Source of the DNA: Promethearchaeota archaeon
GTDB lineage: Archaea > Asgardarchaeota > Lokiarchaeia > Helarchaeales > RDOG01
NCBI GenBank assembly: GCA_011365055.1
Contig: RDOG01000005.1
Location: 62,001 to 126,000, forward strand
Length of the DNA: 64,000 bases
Direction: 5' to 3'
Below, one piece after another: positions 8,079 to 17,009 of this stretch (its first letter is position 1; each line of letters starts with the position of its first letter). A program made the position numbers and the translations under genes. The notes beneath the pieces were generated by a model that was not told the DNA's origin, did not search any database, and saw nothing but the letters and a program-made list of their open reading frames with translations.

Positions 8079-8951
8079 ATGGATCTAATTGATTTACAAA
8101 TAATTCGGAAGTTATTCATTAATTCTCGTATTCCTTATCGCGAATTAGCAAATCAGATTGGATTAACTGTTGGAGCTGTTCATAAAAGAGTTCAATTATT
8201 AATAGAAACTGGGTTAATTAAAACTTTTATTGCTCGACCTAGTTTAAGTTTTTTAAATGCTGTTTTTATTAATATTGCAGGTGCCTCAAAATTACAATCG
8301 TTTGAAAATATTGTTGAAGAATTAGAAAAAAATCCCTATACAATTTTATTAGGATTATCAACTGTAAATTATGTTTATATTACTGCTATCTTGAGAAATA
8401 TTTCAGAAATGCATGAAGTAACTTCTACACTCACCCAATTATGTAAAATCGACGATCCACTAATTGTTATATACGATTACCCTCGTCAAAAAATTGAGGG
8501 CACCCTCTCAAGAATAGATTATTTAATTCTAAAATCACTTAATAGAAACTCACGAAAATCGGTTACAGATGTTGCTGACGAGATAGGTTTATCTAGCAAA
8601 ACGGTGAGCAAGCATATTAATAATATGTTGATGAATAATTTAGCTTCTTTCTCTATTGAGTTTGAACCAAGTCAAGAAAATGATATTGTTACCATTTATA
8701 GTGCAAATATTCCTAAAAACGCGGACATGAAAGTAATGATTAATAAAATAACTCAAAAACTGTCTCAAAATTTGTTATATATTAGAACTTATAGTAATGC
8801 CCCACTATTTCTATCTATTCATATTTTAGTTCAAACTCTTGGCAAAATAAAGTACTTTGAGGATATTTTAAGAGATTTCGGATTGGAAGATATTATCCCT
8901 AGGGTAATACATAAAGCATATTATTTTAAATGTTGGTTAGATGACTTTTAA
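8079..8951 (+). CDS. Lrp/AsnC-like regulator with two helix-turn-helix segments
   Basis: 290 residues from an ATG. An N-terminal AsnC-type helix-turn-helix (LDLQIIRKLFINSRIPYREL-like, then ANQIGLTVGAVHKRV) leads into an alpha/beta region with an IVEELEKNPY...LLGLSTVNYVYI pattern reminiscent of the RAM/AsnC ligand domain. A second helix-turn-helix follows at about 147-190 (RIDYLILKSLNRNSRKSV, ADEIGLSSKTVSKHI), and then another alpha/beta segment. The layout is a duplicated HTH plus effector-domain protein, about twice the size of a single Lrp. It is divergent from the membrane-protein/regulator pair, with a ~250 bp intergenic region that holds their operator. The target genes are unknown. Confidence 0.82.
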   Translation: MDLIDLQIIRKLFINSRIPYRELANQIGLTVGAVHKRVQLLIETGLIKTFIARPSLSFLNAVFINIAGASKLQSFENIVEELEKNPYTILLGLSTVNYVYITAILRNISEMHEVTSTLTQLCKIDDPLIVIYDYPRQKIEGTLSRIDYLILKSLNRNSRKSVTDVADEIGLSSKTVSKHINNMLMNNLASFSIEFEPSQENDIVTIYSANIPKNADMKVMINKITQKLSQNLLYIRTYSNAPLFLSIHILVQTLGKIKYFEDILRDFGLEDIIPRVIHKAYYFKCWLDDF

Positions 8952-9015
8952 GTTATATAATGATTTTCTGACAACTTTAAATGAATTTATGATCTAATTT
9001 CTAAAGTATATTTTC

Positions 9016-9477
9016 TCAAGAAAGGAATTGTTTTAATTTTTCTCCGAAATTGTTTACTTGAGTGCATTCCTCAGGGTTTAACAAGGGGATTGACGGGTTT
9101 ACTTTTATAGAAAGAACTTGAGGAAAAAATTCAGACGCGAAAGGAAATTTTTGGAATAATTTTTGCCATTGAAGTTCATGTTTGGGTGTGAAGCTCCAAG
9201 TGTAAAAAGCCGCTCCCTTCTTAATGGGAGTTCCAAGTTTTTTTGTAACTTGATAAAATTTTTTTATCCAGTTTACAATTGTTCGGGAAGGATAGCCGAA
9301 ATAGATTGGACCTCCGATAATGATTGCATTTGGAGCTTCGCTAATGACATCTTCCGGCAAAATTTTTTTCGCAAATCCAACATGTGTATCGTATTCGCCT
9401 TCCAATACATCGGAGATAGTTTCTGCGACTTTTTTACAATGACCGAAATTGCTATCGTAAACAATCCATATTTTCAT
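9016..9477 (-). CDS. Flavodoxin family protein
   Basis: 153 residues from an ATG at 9477 with GAGGT 6 nt upstream. The FMN phosphate loop is visible at the start (IVYDSNFGHCKKVAETI), then IIIGGPIYFGYPSRT, the second FMN-contact loop. The length and fold fit a single-domain short-chain flavodoxin that carries electrons in the cytoplasm. It is first of three flavoprotein genes on the minus strand (9016-11074) separated by 30-120 bp, so all probably serve one redox pathway. The T/S-x-T/N-G-x-T loop is degenerate (SNFGHCKK), so FMN affinity may be lowered. Confidence 0.85.
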   Translation of the reverse strand: MKIWIVYDSNFGHCKKVAETISDVLEGEYDTHVGFAKKILPEDVISEAPNAIIIGGPIYFGYPSRTIVNWIKKFYQVTKKLGTPIKKGAAFYTWSFTPKHELQWQKLFQKFPFASEFFPQVLSIKVNPSIPLLNPEECTQVNNFGEKLKQFLS

Positions 9478-9597
9478 ATGAAACCTCATTATTATTTTGA
9501 TAAACAATATATAAAAAACCTAAAAAGAAACAATAATTTGCATGCTTAAACGGGGTCATCCTCCATTTTTGTTAATATTCGAGTTTCAATTATCATA

Positions 9598-10383
9598 TTA
9601 TTTAACCTCTTTCAGTTGCCTTTCATCATCTTTCGCCCCAATTCTTCGCCCCAATGAATCAAAAAATTTCCCCATAATTTTCATCAGAGGATTTATGTGG
9701 ATATCGTAGTAGTAATGTGTTTTAAACCAGTTTTTTTCCCGAAAATACTCGACATCACAAGGAAATTTATCCTCATAACTTTTTGAATTCATTACAGAAC
9801 GCCTTACCCGAAACATCATAAAATCCTTCCAAGTTGGATGTGGGAATCCGGTTTTTCTTTCAATTGCCTGAAAATGGTTAACCGCAGCTCTAATTTTCTT
9901 ACTTATTTCTTTTTTTTGTTCTATCGTAATGCGTAAACTTGGAATTATATTGAATCCACACAAGTGCATGACGTTTGCCAGATATTGCGCCACTTCTTTA
10001 TCGCCAGAATAAGCTTGGGTCGAAATTGACATAAACCACTTACCAAAAAAACACGGACGATGTAATATATAGGAGGAGCGTTCCAGGAAGTTTTTCACCA
10101 ACGCCGTGACTTGTAATGCATATATAGGAGTCGTAATGATGACTACATCAGCGTCTTGCATTGATGTATGAATTTCCTTTAACCCGTCTTTAAAGGAGCA
10201 TCTATCCTCACCATGTGTGATACAAGTCGCGCATCCCCGACAGAGCTCTAAATGTTCTTGGAGTAGAAAGACGTGTTTAACCTCAGTTTCTATTTGATTT
10301 CCCAACTCTTTGAGAAATTCCATGGTTGCTTCATAAGTCTGGCGTTTTTGAGGACTGCCGTGAATTATTAGGATTTTCAACAC
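9598..10383 (-). CDS. Iron-sulfur flavoprotein (NADPH-dependent FMN reductase family)
   Basis: 261 residues; a GTG at 10383 is preceded by AAGGTGG. The N-terminus has the flavodoxin-like fold (ILIIHGSPQKRQTYEATMEF). At about residues 48-62 there is a compact cysteine motif, CRGCATCITHGEDRC (C-x2-C-x2-C-x7-C), as in the archaeal iron-sulfur flavoprotein (Isf) family that binds a 4Fe-4S cluster beside FMN. IITTPIYALQVTALVKNFLERS is the FMN-loop/dimer region. Isf proteins pass electrons from ferredoxin to acceptors such as oxygen, peroxide or archaeoflavoproteins. The C-terminal ~90 residues are longer than in typical Isf. Neighbouring flavodoxins point to a shared redox role. Confidence 0.85.
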   Translation of the reverse strand: MLKILIIHGSPQKRQTYEATMEFLKELGNQIETEVKHVFLLQEHLELCRGCATCITHGEDRCSFKDGLKEIHTSMQDADVVIITTPIYALQVTALVKNFLERSSYILHRPCFFGKWFMSISTQAYSGDKEVAQYLANVMHLCGFNIIPSLRITIEQKKEISKKIRAAVNHFQAIERKTGFPHPTWKDFMMFRVRRSVMNSKSYEDKFPCDVEYFREKNWFKTHYYYDIHINPLMKIMGKFFDSLGRRIGAKDDERQLKEVK

Positions 10384-10414
10384 TTGGTTTCCACCTTGAT
10401 TTTTTCACCCATTT

Positions 10415-11074
10415 CTAATTATCTTTCATTTTTTGGTTTTGGGTACTCACATTTAATTTCCTGAATTGACTCTTCGATGACTTGCAAAGAGGACATTTCC
10501 AGTTGTCTGGAAGTTGTTCAAAAGGTTTTCCCTCTTTTTCTTCATCGTAGATATATCTACATTCTCCACATGCTCCAGCTTTACTGCATTTCCACAAGCC
10601 TTCTTTTATAGCTCTCACTAGTTCTTTCCCATTTAAAAACGCAGAGATAAAATTGGTCGCATCCTCTTTCCAATTATCTGGTAAAGGCCCCTGCATTCCA
10701 CAAACTGTTATGGGGAGTGAATATTTAAATATCTCTACTTTGGGAAAAACATCAACTAGCTCGGCTTCAATTAGTTTACAAATATCTCCACCAATGTTGC
10801 AGTTGAAGACCGCTACTTTATAAAAAGTATTATTTGGTCTGGACTTACCTAAACTCTTAATATATTTTTTGAGGGTTCGTGTAGGCTTGCCAAAATGCGT
10901 TGGTCCACCCACTAACATTATCTCAGGCTGGAAAGAGAGTAAATCTTTGGGTTTACTTTCCTTAGTTCTAAAAAGACGGATTTGATTATTATTCACTTGC
11001 ATTTTATCTGCAAGGAATTCTGCTACTTGTTTGGTATTCCCATACTTACTATCATATAAAACTGCTATTTTCAT
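10415..11074 (-). CDS. Flavodoxin-rubredoxin fusion
   Basis: 219 residues from an ATG at 11074 with GAGGTG 6 nt upstream; the in-frame GTG nearby overlaps that site. Residues 1-150 are a flavodoxin with a good FMN loop (YDSKYGNTKQVAEFL) and VGGPTHFGKPTRT. The last ~50 residues are a rubredoxin-like domain: CGEC-RYIYD, FEQLPDNWKCPLC and KSQFRKL, with both CxxC iron ligand pairs present. Such fusions move electrons from NAD(P)H-rubredoxin oxidoreductase or ferredoxin to terminal oxygen or peroxide reductases. This one lacks the metallo-beta-lactamase diiron domain of FprA, so it is a carrier, not the reductase. Confidence 0.88.
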   Translation of the reverse strand: MKIAVLYDSKYGNTKQVAEFLADKMQVNNNQIRLFRTKESKPKDLLSFQPEIMLVGGPTHFGKPTRTLKKYIKSLGKSRPNNTFYKVAVFNCNIGGDICKLIEAELVDVFPKVEIFKYSLPITVCGMQGPLPDNWKEDATNFISAFLNGKELVRAIKEGLWKCSKAGACGECRYIYDEEKEGKPFEQLPDNWKCPLCKSSKSQFRKLNVSTQNQKMKDN

Positions 11075-11111
11075 TTCAATCACCTCTATTTAAATTAAAT
11101 ATTAATAAAAT

Positions 11112-11201
11112 CTAAAAAATTTGACAACATATTCCACCAATTATGAATAAAATCAAAAAACTTAAAACTAAACCAAGTGCTATTTTTCCACCCTTCTTCA
11201 T
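11112..11201 (-). CDS. 29-residue membrane peptide with strong ribosome binding site
   Basis: ATG at 11201 follows AAAGGAGGTGAG, the best Shine-Dalgarno match seen in this part of the window. The product starts MKKGGKIALG, continues with one long hydrophobic helix, and ends GGICCQIF with paired cysteines. It stops at TAG 38 bp before the flavodoxin-rubredoxin start, so co-transcription is likely. A different frame runs across the same DNA, but the ribosome site fits this one. It may be a membrane partner or anchor for the redox proteins; that is inference. Confidence 0.55.
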   Translation of the reverse strand: MKKGGKIALGLVLSFLILFIIGGICCQIF

Positions 11202-11436
11202 TTGACTCACCTCCTTTAATTTTATAAAAAATATTGGGTTTGTTTAAATCCTTTGGTAGCCAAACCAACATTCGTTCGGATAGGAATGCAAGTAATTCTG
11301 CTAGTCTAGTCTCAGTAGTTTCGATTATTCGGATTTCACGGCTTATAACAAGCATTTCTTCGGTTAAGCGTGTTACTAATCGTTTCGCTTTTCCATGCTT
11401 ATTATTTCCTAAATTTGAGATTTTCATTCCGTTCAC
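11202..11436 (-). pseudogene. Decayed flavodoxin N-terminus, duplicate of the 10415-11074 gene
   Basis: From the ATG at 11427 (or GTG at 11436) the frame reads MKISNLGNNKHGKAKRLVTR and onward. It aligns residue by residue with the N-terminus of the neighbouring flavodoxin-rubredoxin protein (MKIAVLYDSKYGNTKQVAEF), with matching EEM/DKM, EIR/QIR and RLAELLAFL/PKDLLSFQ positions. The FMN loop is destroyed (GNNKHGKAK), and the second loop reads WLPKDLNKP instead of GGPTHFGKP. The similarity ends near 11230. It is a tandem duplicate that has lost its binding site and its C-terminal half. Confidence 0.65.
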
Positions 11437-11679
11437 TCTTATTTGTCTTCTGATCTATATCATACAAACGCCCAAGATATGCCTATGTTTACCTCTTGAT
11501 GTATAATTTACCAATCCCAAAACCAAAAAAGAATATTTTATATCGAAATGAGATGAAAAAACAGAATAGAGAGTTCTAAAAATTCAACTTTTTGGTAAAC
11601 AAATCGGAACCTATCAAAATATCAAGTTTTTCTTCGATAAGAAAATGTTTTAGATAAAATTTTATTAGTTAAATATAGT

Positions 11680-11792
11680 ATATATTAAATAATATTCTTA
11701 TCTAAATTTCTCCAGAATGAATAAATATCTTTTCTTTATATCTTATTTAGAGTTATCCGTTATTACATAAGATTTATTAGCTAAGGAAATTA
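11680..11792 (+). repeat. Dispersed non-coding repeat, copy 2
   Basis: Second copy of the repeat at 5380-5482, same orientation, with the identical core GTTATCCGTTATT at 11752-11764. It lies in the 500-bp gene-free stretch 11437-11933. Outside the repeat that stretch shows only AT-rich sequence and the probable promoter of the gene at 11934. Confidence 0.7.
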
Positions 11793-11933
11793 GAAAATCA
11801 AGTTATTATCTAAGTTTAACAACCTAAATAATATTAAATCTTTATTTCTCAATAAAAATTTATAAATTGAATATTATATGTTAAATAGAATTATTCAAAA
11901 CAATGATATTATGATAAGTAAGAGGGAACAATA

Positions 11934-13688
11934 ATGAGTGATTTAAAGTTAGCTTTAATTAGATTACTGTATTCGGAAGGTAATACTCCAAACCATTTTA
12001 ATGTTAAAGTCAAAGTAATAGGAAAAGGAGAAATCTTAAAAGTTAAAGTAAACGAGACAAATACCTATCATAACTTATGTCCATTTATTGTTACTGATAT
12101 AACTTGTGACTATTTTTTGATGGAAGTTTGGGATGAAGACATAACCGAAATTCCAGTAAACGAAACTATTGAACTTATTGACTGCTATCTTTCCCATAGA
12201 TTGATTTCAAGACATCTTGAAGATGAACTCATTATTAGGCATAAAAAATGGAAAATTGCTGATGAAAAGATTGAATTCAATACAAAAAAATTTTCTTCGG
12301 GGTCAACAATTATAGAATATTGGACAGATATTTATTTTGAAATGGATACGTTAATTCGGGAGAATGTCGAAATAGGTATTTTAATGAAGGGTACTTACGA
12401 TCCTTCGATTTATCTAAGAAAAGTAAACAAACAATATCATGTAGCTAGTTTTGACTTCTCCACTATTACTGCATTTGATTATATTTCACGAGAAATTAGG
12501 TCGAATGTTACAAGAGAAATGAAATTTTACACGCTATATCAACAAATTCGAGATATGAATAATCGAGCAAGAGGAAATGGGTTTCAAAATCTTCTAATCA
12601 AATCGATAAGGAAGGAATTAGAACCCGGAGCGATGCTTCAACCAAGCAAATGTCACTTTTATGCCTATAAAGATTTCTCACACGTATTTAGAAGAGATCT
12701 TTTAAAAGCTTTAACAGAAATTGATCCAAGTATTGCAAGAAAGTTCATTAAATCAACGCTTACCAAGGTCCATAAAGAAATTCCTTCTCGATTAAAAGAA
12801 AAATTCTTTAAAAATGAGAACCTACTGAATCTCATAACTAATTACATTCAAGAATCCGATAGAGGATTCCTCATACTTCGGTTCTTGGTTAAGCCCATGA
12901 ATACGAGTGAAATTTGGGATATGATCGGAACTATTACAGATTATGAAGGGGGAGTTTATCCGCCCTTAGAAATTATGAAAATTCTTGCAAATGATGAAGA
13001 CTCAAGTACTGCGATACGCTTTAAAGAATTAATTGAAGATCGCTATACTTCAGAAAATCAGTACGATATTTATGCTGAATTAGATTTGGATGAAATATTC
13101 TATCAAGATCTTCAAATTAAATTTAATGAATTGTTAATAAATGAAATTAAGAACGTTTCGCCATTTAAAACGGGAAAAAAGACAATTAATAACGAAGTTC
13201 TTCTTCTTTTATCAAGATTTTTAACAACTTTTTTGGAAGAAATATTTAAAAAAAGTTCAGATCTTGCAACTCGTGCTAATAGAGACGAAATTGGTGTGTC
13301 AGATGTAGACTTAGCTTTTTCGGAAAATGTACATCGAAGTTATATTTCTAAAGACCTTAGTTTAAATCTAAAAGAAGTATTTTATAATATATTTGCTGAA
13401 AAACTATATGAGAGACAAGAAAAAAAAGCAATCATCATTCCTATGGAAACCTTACAGCACATAAGTACTTTATTAGAACGAGAAACCAATCATCTTCTGA
13501 GTAAATCAATGGCTTTTTCAAAACATAGAAAAGAAGATAATGTAAAGGGATCTGATATGTTTTTAACTATATATGAATATAGAACTGGTAGTATCCCTAA
13601 AGATGAAAGGAAATTTGAAGAAAAATGGAATGAATACTTGAAATCTGGTAAAATAATTCTAAAAAAAAGTAATGATTCAATTAATTAA
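11934..13688 (+). CDS. Large protein with two C-terminal histone-fold-like segments
   Basis: 584 residues from an ATG with GAGGGAAC just upstream. The N-terminal ~110 residues are beta-rich (FNVKVKVIGKGEILKVKV), compatible with an OB-like fold, and the middle 300 residues are mainly helical; I recognise neither. Near residues 416-462 the pattern LLSRFLTTFLEEIFKKSSDL, ATRANRDEIGVSDVDLAF matches an archaeal histone fold: short helix, long helix, then a basic loop and V/I-x-x-x-D. Residues ~498-545 repeat it with PMETLQHISTLLERETNHLL, AFSKHRKEDNVKGSDMF. Two folds in tandem could pair with each other as in histone dimers. It is not a canonical 65-70 residue histone. Chromatin or transcription-factor-like roles are possible. 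Confidence 0.6.
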   Translation: MSDLKLALIRLLYSEGNTPNHFNVKVKVIGKGEILKVKVNETNTYHNLCPFIVTDITCDYFLMEVWDEDITEIPVNETIELIDCYLSHRLISRHLEDELIIRHKKWKIADEKIEFNTKKFSSGSTIIEYWTDIYFEMDTLIRENVEIGILMKGTYDPSIYLRKVNKQYHVASFDFSTITAFDYISREIRSNVTREMKFYTLYQQIRDMNNRARGNGFQNLLIKSIRKELEPGAMLQPSKCHFYAYKDFSHVFRRDLLKALTEIDPSIARKFIKSTLTKVHKEIPSRLKEKFFKNENLLNLITNYIQESDRGFLILRFLVKPMNTSEIWDMIGTITDYEGGVYPPLEIMKILANDEDSSTAIRFKELIEDRYTSENQYDIYAELDLDEIFYQDLQIKFNELLINEIKNVSPFKTGKKTINNEVLLLLSRFLTTFLEEIFKKSSDLATRANRDEIGVSDVDLAFSENVHRSYISKDLSLNLKEVFYNIFAEKLYERQEKKAIIIPMETLQHISTLLERETNHLLSKSMAFSKHRKEDNVKGSDMFLTIYEYRTGSIPKDERKFEEKWNEYLKSGKIILKKSNDSIN

Positions 13689-14085
13689 AAAAGAATAATA
13701 CATAACTATTATTTTGAGGGAATTTAGTCATATAAATGGAACATAAGATGATTTTCTTGAATTAAGATAAAGGTTCAATTAAAATAAGAGAAGAATATAT
13801 AAAAATATAAGAATATAACTTTATGATTGATAAGCAAGTATTTTACTTTTGTTTTTTTTCATAAGGATATATTTAGAAATATTATCAATTAAACTAATAT
13901 AATTAAATAAATAAAATAATTAAATATGTTATATTTCGAATTTAGTGTATATTTATAAATAAATTAAAATTCATCTTAATATCTTCTTCTTTCCCAAATA
14001 TTCAATTTGTTTATTTAACATCTACAATCATAACATAATTCGGCTATTAAATGAATCATACCACTATTTTTCCTTTATTACGTAA
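13689..14085 (+). other. Gene-free AT-rich stretch
   Basis: About 400 bp of AT-rich sequence after the histone-fold gene and before the 3' end of the OLD pseudogene. No open frame with a ribosome site, no tRNA-like structure and no clear repeat seen. A T-run at 13851-13859 may end transcription of the upstream gene. Confidence 0.5.
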
Positions 14086-15186
14086 TTATATTACATTCCC
14101 ATATATTTGTCTAGCAGTTTTTTCAATTAATTGAATTTTATTAATTAATTCCGTGAATTGATCAATATTTTTTGAATTTATTAATTTTTTTACAGCTAAC
14201 ATCATTCCTAATTTAAATTCTCCAAGATTAATTTTTTCCCCATCTTCCGGTTGATTAATTGAATCAACAATTTCTTTAAATTTGGGAATTACTGGATAAT
14301 TAAAGTCATATTCGTTCCAATTAGGATATTTAGATGAATCTTCAAAAACTTTGGATAGATCTGAATTTCCATAATTATTAAGAGCTTCTATTAAAATTTT
14401 AATTGGAATGTAATCTTCTATAGTTTTATTTTCATCCAATAAGATTAAATGATTAATAGTTTCAGGATGACTCTTAGGTTTTTTTTCATATTTTGTACCT
14501 TTTGATTTAACCTCTTTATCATTATCCAAAAGTACAATATATTTCGAATTCATTTCTTGAGCAACGCGAATGAAATTTTCTTAATTATTTACACCATTGA
14601 GAGGTATATTTGAAAATTGATTTAAATCTAAAATTATTTCTTTATCAGCTTTTGCTTTTTCTAAAATTATTTTTTCTATAATTATTTTGTCTGTGATCCC
14701 CTCTACAAATATATTTATCTCTCCCCAATTTGAGAAACTTGTAAAATTAAATCCAAGAGTAGCAGATAGTAGTAAATCATCAAAAATACCTTCTTTTCTG
14801 GGCTCTTTAATTCTGGATATTCCATTTTCTTTAACAAGACAAATAATTCTTTTAGGAAACATTTTATTGATCATAAAAGGTAGATGTGTTGTATAAATGA
14901 TTTGATTTTTAATTGATAAATTCTCAATTTGCTTCAACAAATTTCTCTGACCCCCAGGATGAAGGTGAATACCAGGTTCGTCTAGAAGAATAATACAATT
15001 ATTAATTTCGCTCCCAAAATTAGCATTAAAGTCAAGTAAGAATGAGAAAAACCATTTAAAACCTTCACTCCTCTTACCAGGCTCTAATAACCTTTCATTT
15101 TCCTTAAACGTGATTAATAACTGATTATTTTCGCCTAATCTCAATACAAAATCAAGATCCGTCTGTTTCCAGTTTTTTTGAATTAA
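14086..15186 (-). pseudogene. OLD-family ATPase/nuclease, truncated and interrupted by TAA
   Basis: Two frames separated only by a TAA at 14581-14583 lie in the same phase and read continuously across it (LNGVNN, stop, ENFIRVAQEMNSKYIVLLDND). The first part has the ABC-type Walker B and H-loop (IILLDEPGIHLHPGGQ, IIYTTHLPFMIN). A TOPRIM start follows (INIFVEGITDK) and the second part continues it (YIVLLDNDKE). These are hallmarks of overcoming-lysogenization-defect (OLD) nucleases, often phage-defence proteins. The Walker A N-terminus is missing; the frame is closed by TAA at 15187-15189. The gene is therefore both truncated and nonsense-mutated. No reverse-oriented partner gene (for example a Gabija helicase) remains nearby. 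Confidence 0.8.
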
Positions 15187-15347
15187 TTAACTTTTAACTT
15201 TGATTTTTTGGCTTTACTATTTTAAATATCTTTCATTTCGTAGAGAATTCTCAAATTGTAGAAAAATTTTTATATAAAAATTTTTGCTATAAATCAATCG
15301 ACCTTATTATAAATAACTGAAAAGAAATAGAATTTATAGGGATATAT

Positions 15348-16904
15348 ATGGAATTTAATTTCTTCCGGAAAGAATTATTTAAAGATATATTAATGTTTTT
15401 ACCTGGTTTAATTCTAAGAATTATTTTAATATTAGTTCCTATTGAAATTTTTTTAGTTTTTTATTATCCTGATGATGTATTTTACTATTGGAAAATTGCT
15501 CAAAATTTAGTTATAGGTAATGGATTTTCATTTGATGGAGTGACTCTAACTAATGGTTTCCAACCATTATGGTTATTTATAATTGCACCTTTTTTCATTT
15601 TTACAAACAATGCAATCGTTTTAGCACGAATTTTTGGAGTAATTCAAATAATTTTTAGCTTAATATCAAGTATTTTTGTTTTTAAATTAACAAAATCGTT
15701 GACAAATAACAAAACTACAACTTATATAGCTTCGCTAATATTTTGGTATTCTCCACAGTTGATATTAATTAATTTAAATGGCATGGAAACAACATTAGCT
15801 ATTATGACAGTAATATTATCCTTATATTATTTTCAATCGAAAATGCTAAAGGATTTTTCATATAAAAATGTGGCTATAACTGGTATTTTTGTTGGAATTT
15901 CAATTTTAGCAAGACTAGACGGTATTTTATTAGCTGCATCAATGTTTGTCTATTTAATTATATTCTATAAAAAAGTAAATCAAAAAAATTTGATGGATTA
16001 TATAAAAAAGAATATAGCTTTTATTGGAATTATTGTTGGAATAGCACTTCCATTTTTTATTATATCATTTTTTTATTTTGGTACTTTCCTTCCAAATTCA
16101 GCAGAAACACTCATGTATGGTATAAATTATGATTTAACAACTATCTTATACTATATTTTAAGAGTTTTTTGGGTACAAAATTATGTGGTCTTTATACTAC
16201 ATTTGATTCCATTCCTATTTTATTATCTATATAAATCTCAAAGCTTTAGAAAATTAGTAATTAAAGATTTATTTGTTCAAATTAGTTATCTAATACTAAT
16301 GATTATTTTCTATTCTATTATTTTGTATATCTCAAGAACTCGTTATTTTGTTGTTATATCTATTTTATTTATTATTCTTTTTGCAGATATGACTTATAAT
16401 ATTTGTAATGATGCGATTGATCTAATGAAAAGAAAGAATCTTAGAATAACGCAATATCAATATCTTAAGCAAACTTTTATTTTATTACTCTGTAGTTGTT
16501 CGCTTATTGGTTCTTTTTTTATGTTATATTTTGGAACATCTAAATCACTGACGGTCGGAAATTCCGCACATTTAGATGCGTATAGTACAGCTTATTGGTT
16601 AAAAAATAACATTTCCGCTGATGAAAGAATTGCTGGTTTTAATGTAGGTATTATTGGTTACTTTTCTGAACGAACGGTAATTAACTTAGATGGAGTTGTA
16701 AATAATGAAATGGTTCAAGTCTATCAGAATAAAAGTCTTATGCAATATATCTTAGATCGTAACATAAGTTATCTTGTAGATAGTCATAACATGTTAGTTA
16801 ATTCCCTTAGTCAGCATTCTACTTTAAACTATTCGAATTATTGTTCATTATATCATAGTTTGAGTGGAAATATAGAAGTATGGTATGTAAATCATACCAT
16901 TTAG
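15348..16904 (+). CDS. GT-C fold membrane glycosyltransferase
   Basis: 518 residues. Ten or more membrane helices, with the diagnostic first extracytoplasmic loop YPDDVFYYWKIAQN (about residues 43-56) and TNGFQPLWLF. This is the acidic-pair and loop pattern of GT39/ArnT-like transferases that use polyprenyl-phosphate sugars. A second loop FGTFLPNSAETL fits the same family. The C-terminal ~100 residues form a small extracytoplasmic domain (AYWLKNNISADERIAGFNVG, VINLDGVVN). It probably glycosylates lipids or surface proteins at the outer face of the membrane. It stands alone, with AT-rich flanks. Donor and acceptor cannot be read. Confidence 0.82.
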   Translation: MEFNFFRKELFKDILMFLPGLILRIILILVPIEIFLVFYYPDDVFYYWKIAQNLVIGNGFSFDGVTLTNGFQPLWLFIIAPFFIFTNNAIVLARIFGVIQIIFSLISSIFVFKLTKSLTNNKTTTYIASLIFWYSPQLILINLNGMETTLAIMTVILSLYYFQSKMLKDFSYKNVAITGIFVGISILARLDGILLAASMFVYLIIFYKKVNQKNLMDYIKKNIAFIGIIVGIALPFFIISFFYFGTFLPNSAETLMYGINYDLTTILYYILRVFWVQNYVVFILHLIPFLFYYLYKSQSFRKLVIKDLFVQISYLILMIIFYSIILYISRTRYFVVISILFIILFADMTYNICNDAIDLMKRKNLRITQYQYLKQTFILLLCSCSLIGSFFMLYFGTSKSLTVGNSAHLDAYSTAYWLKNNISADERIAGFNVGIIGYFSERTVINLDGVVNNEMVQVYQNKSLMQYILDRNISYLVDSHNMLVNSLSQHSTLNYSNYCSLYHSLSGNIEVWYVNHTI

Positions 16905-17009
16905 ATTTATTTTTAATTAAAAAATGAATCTAATATGGTTCTAGATTCAAGGAAAATCAATCTATTATATATGAAAATACCAATCCCGTTCCTAGGATAG
17001 TTATATTTC

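Noticed and set aside
9163..9549. 128-residue plus-strand frame opposite the flavodoxin gene
   Set aside because: The minus-strand flavodoxin has clear motifs and a good ribosome site; this is its shadow.
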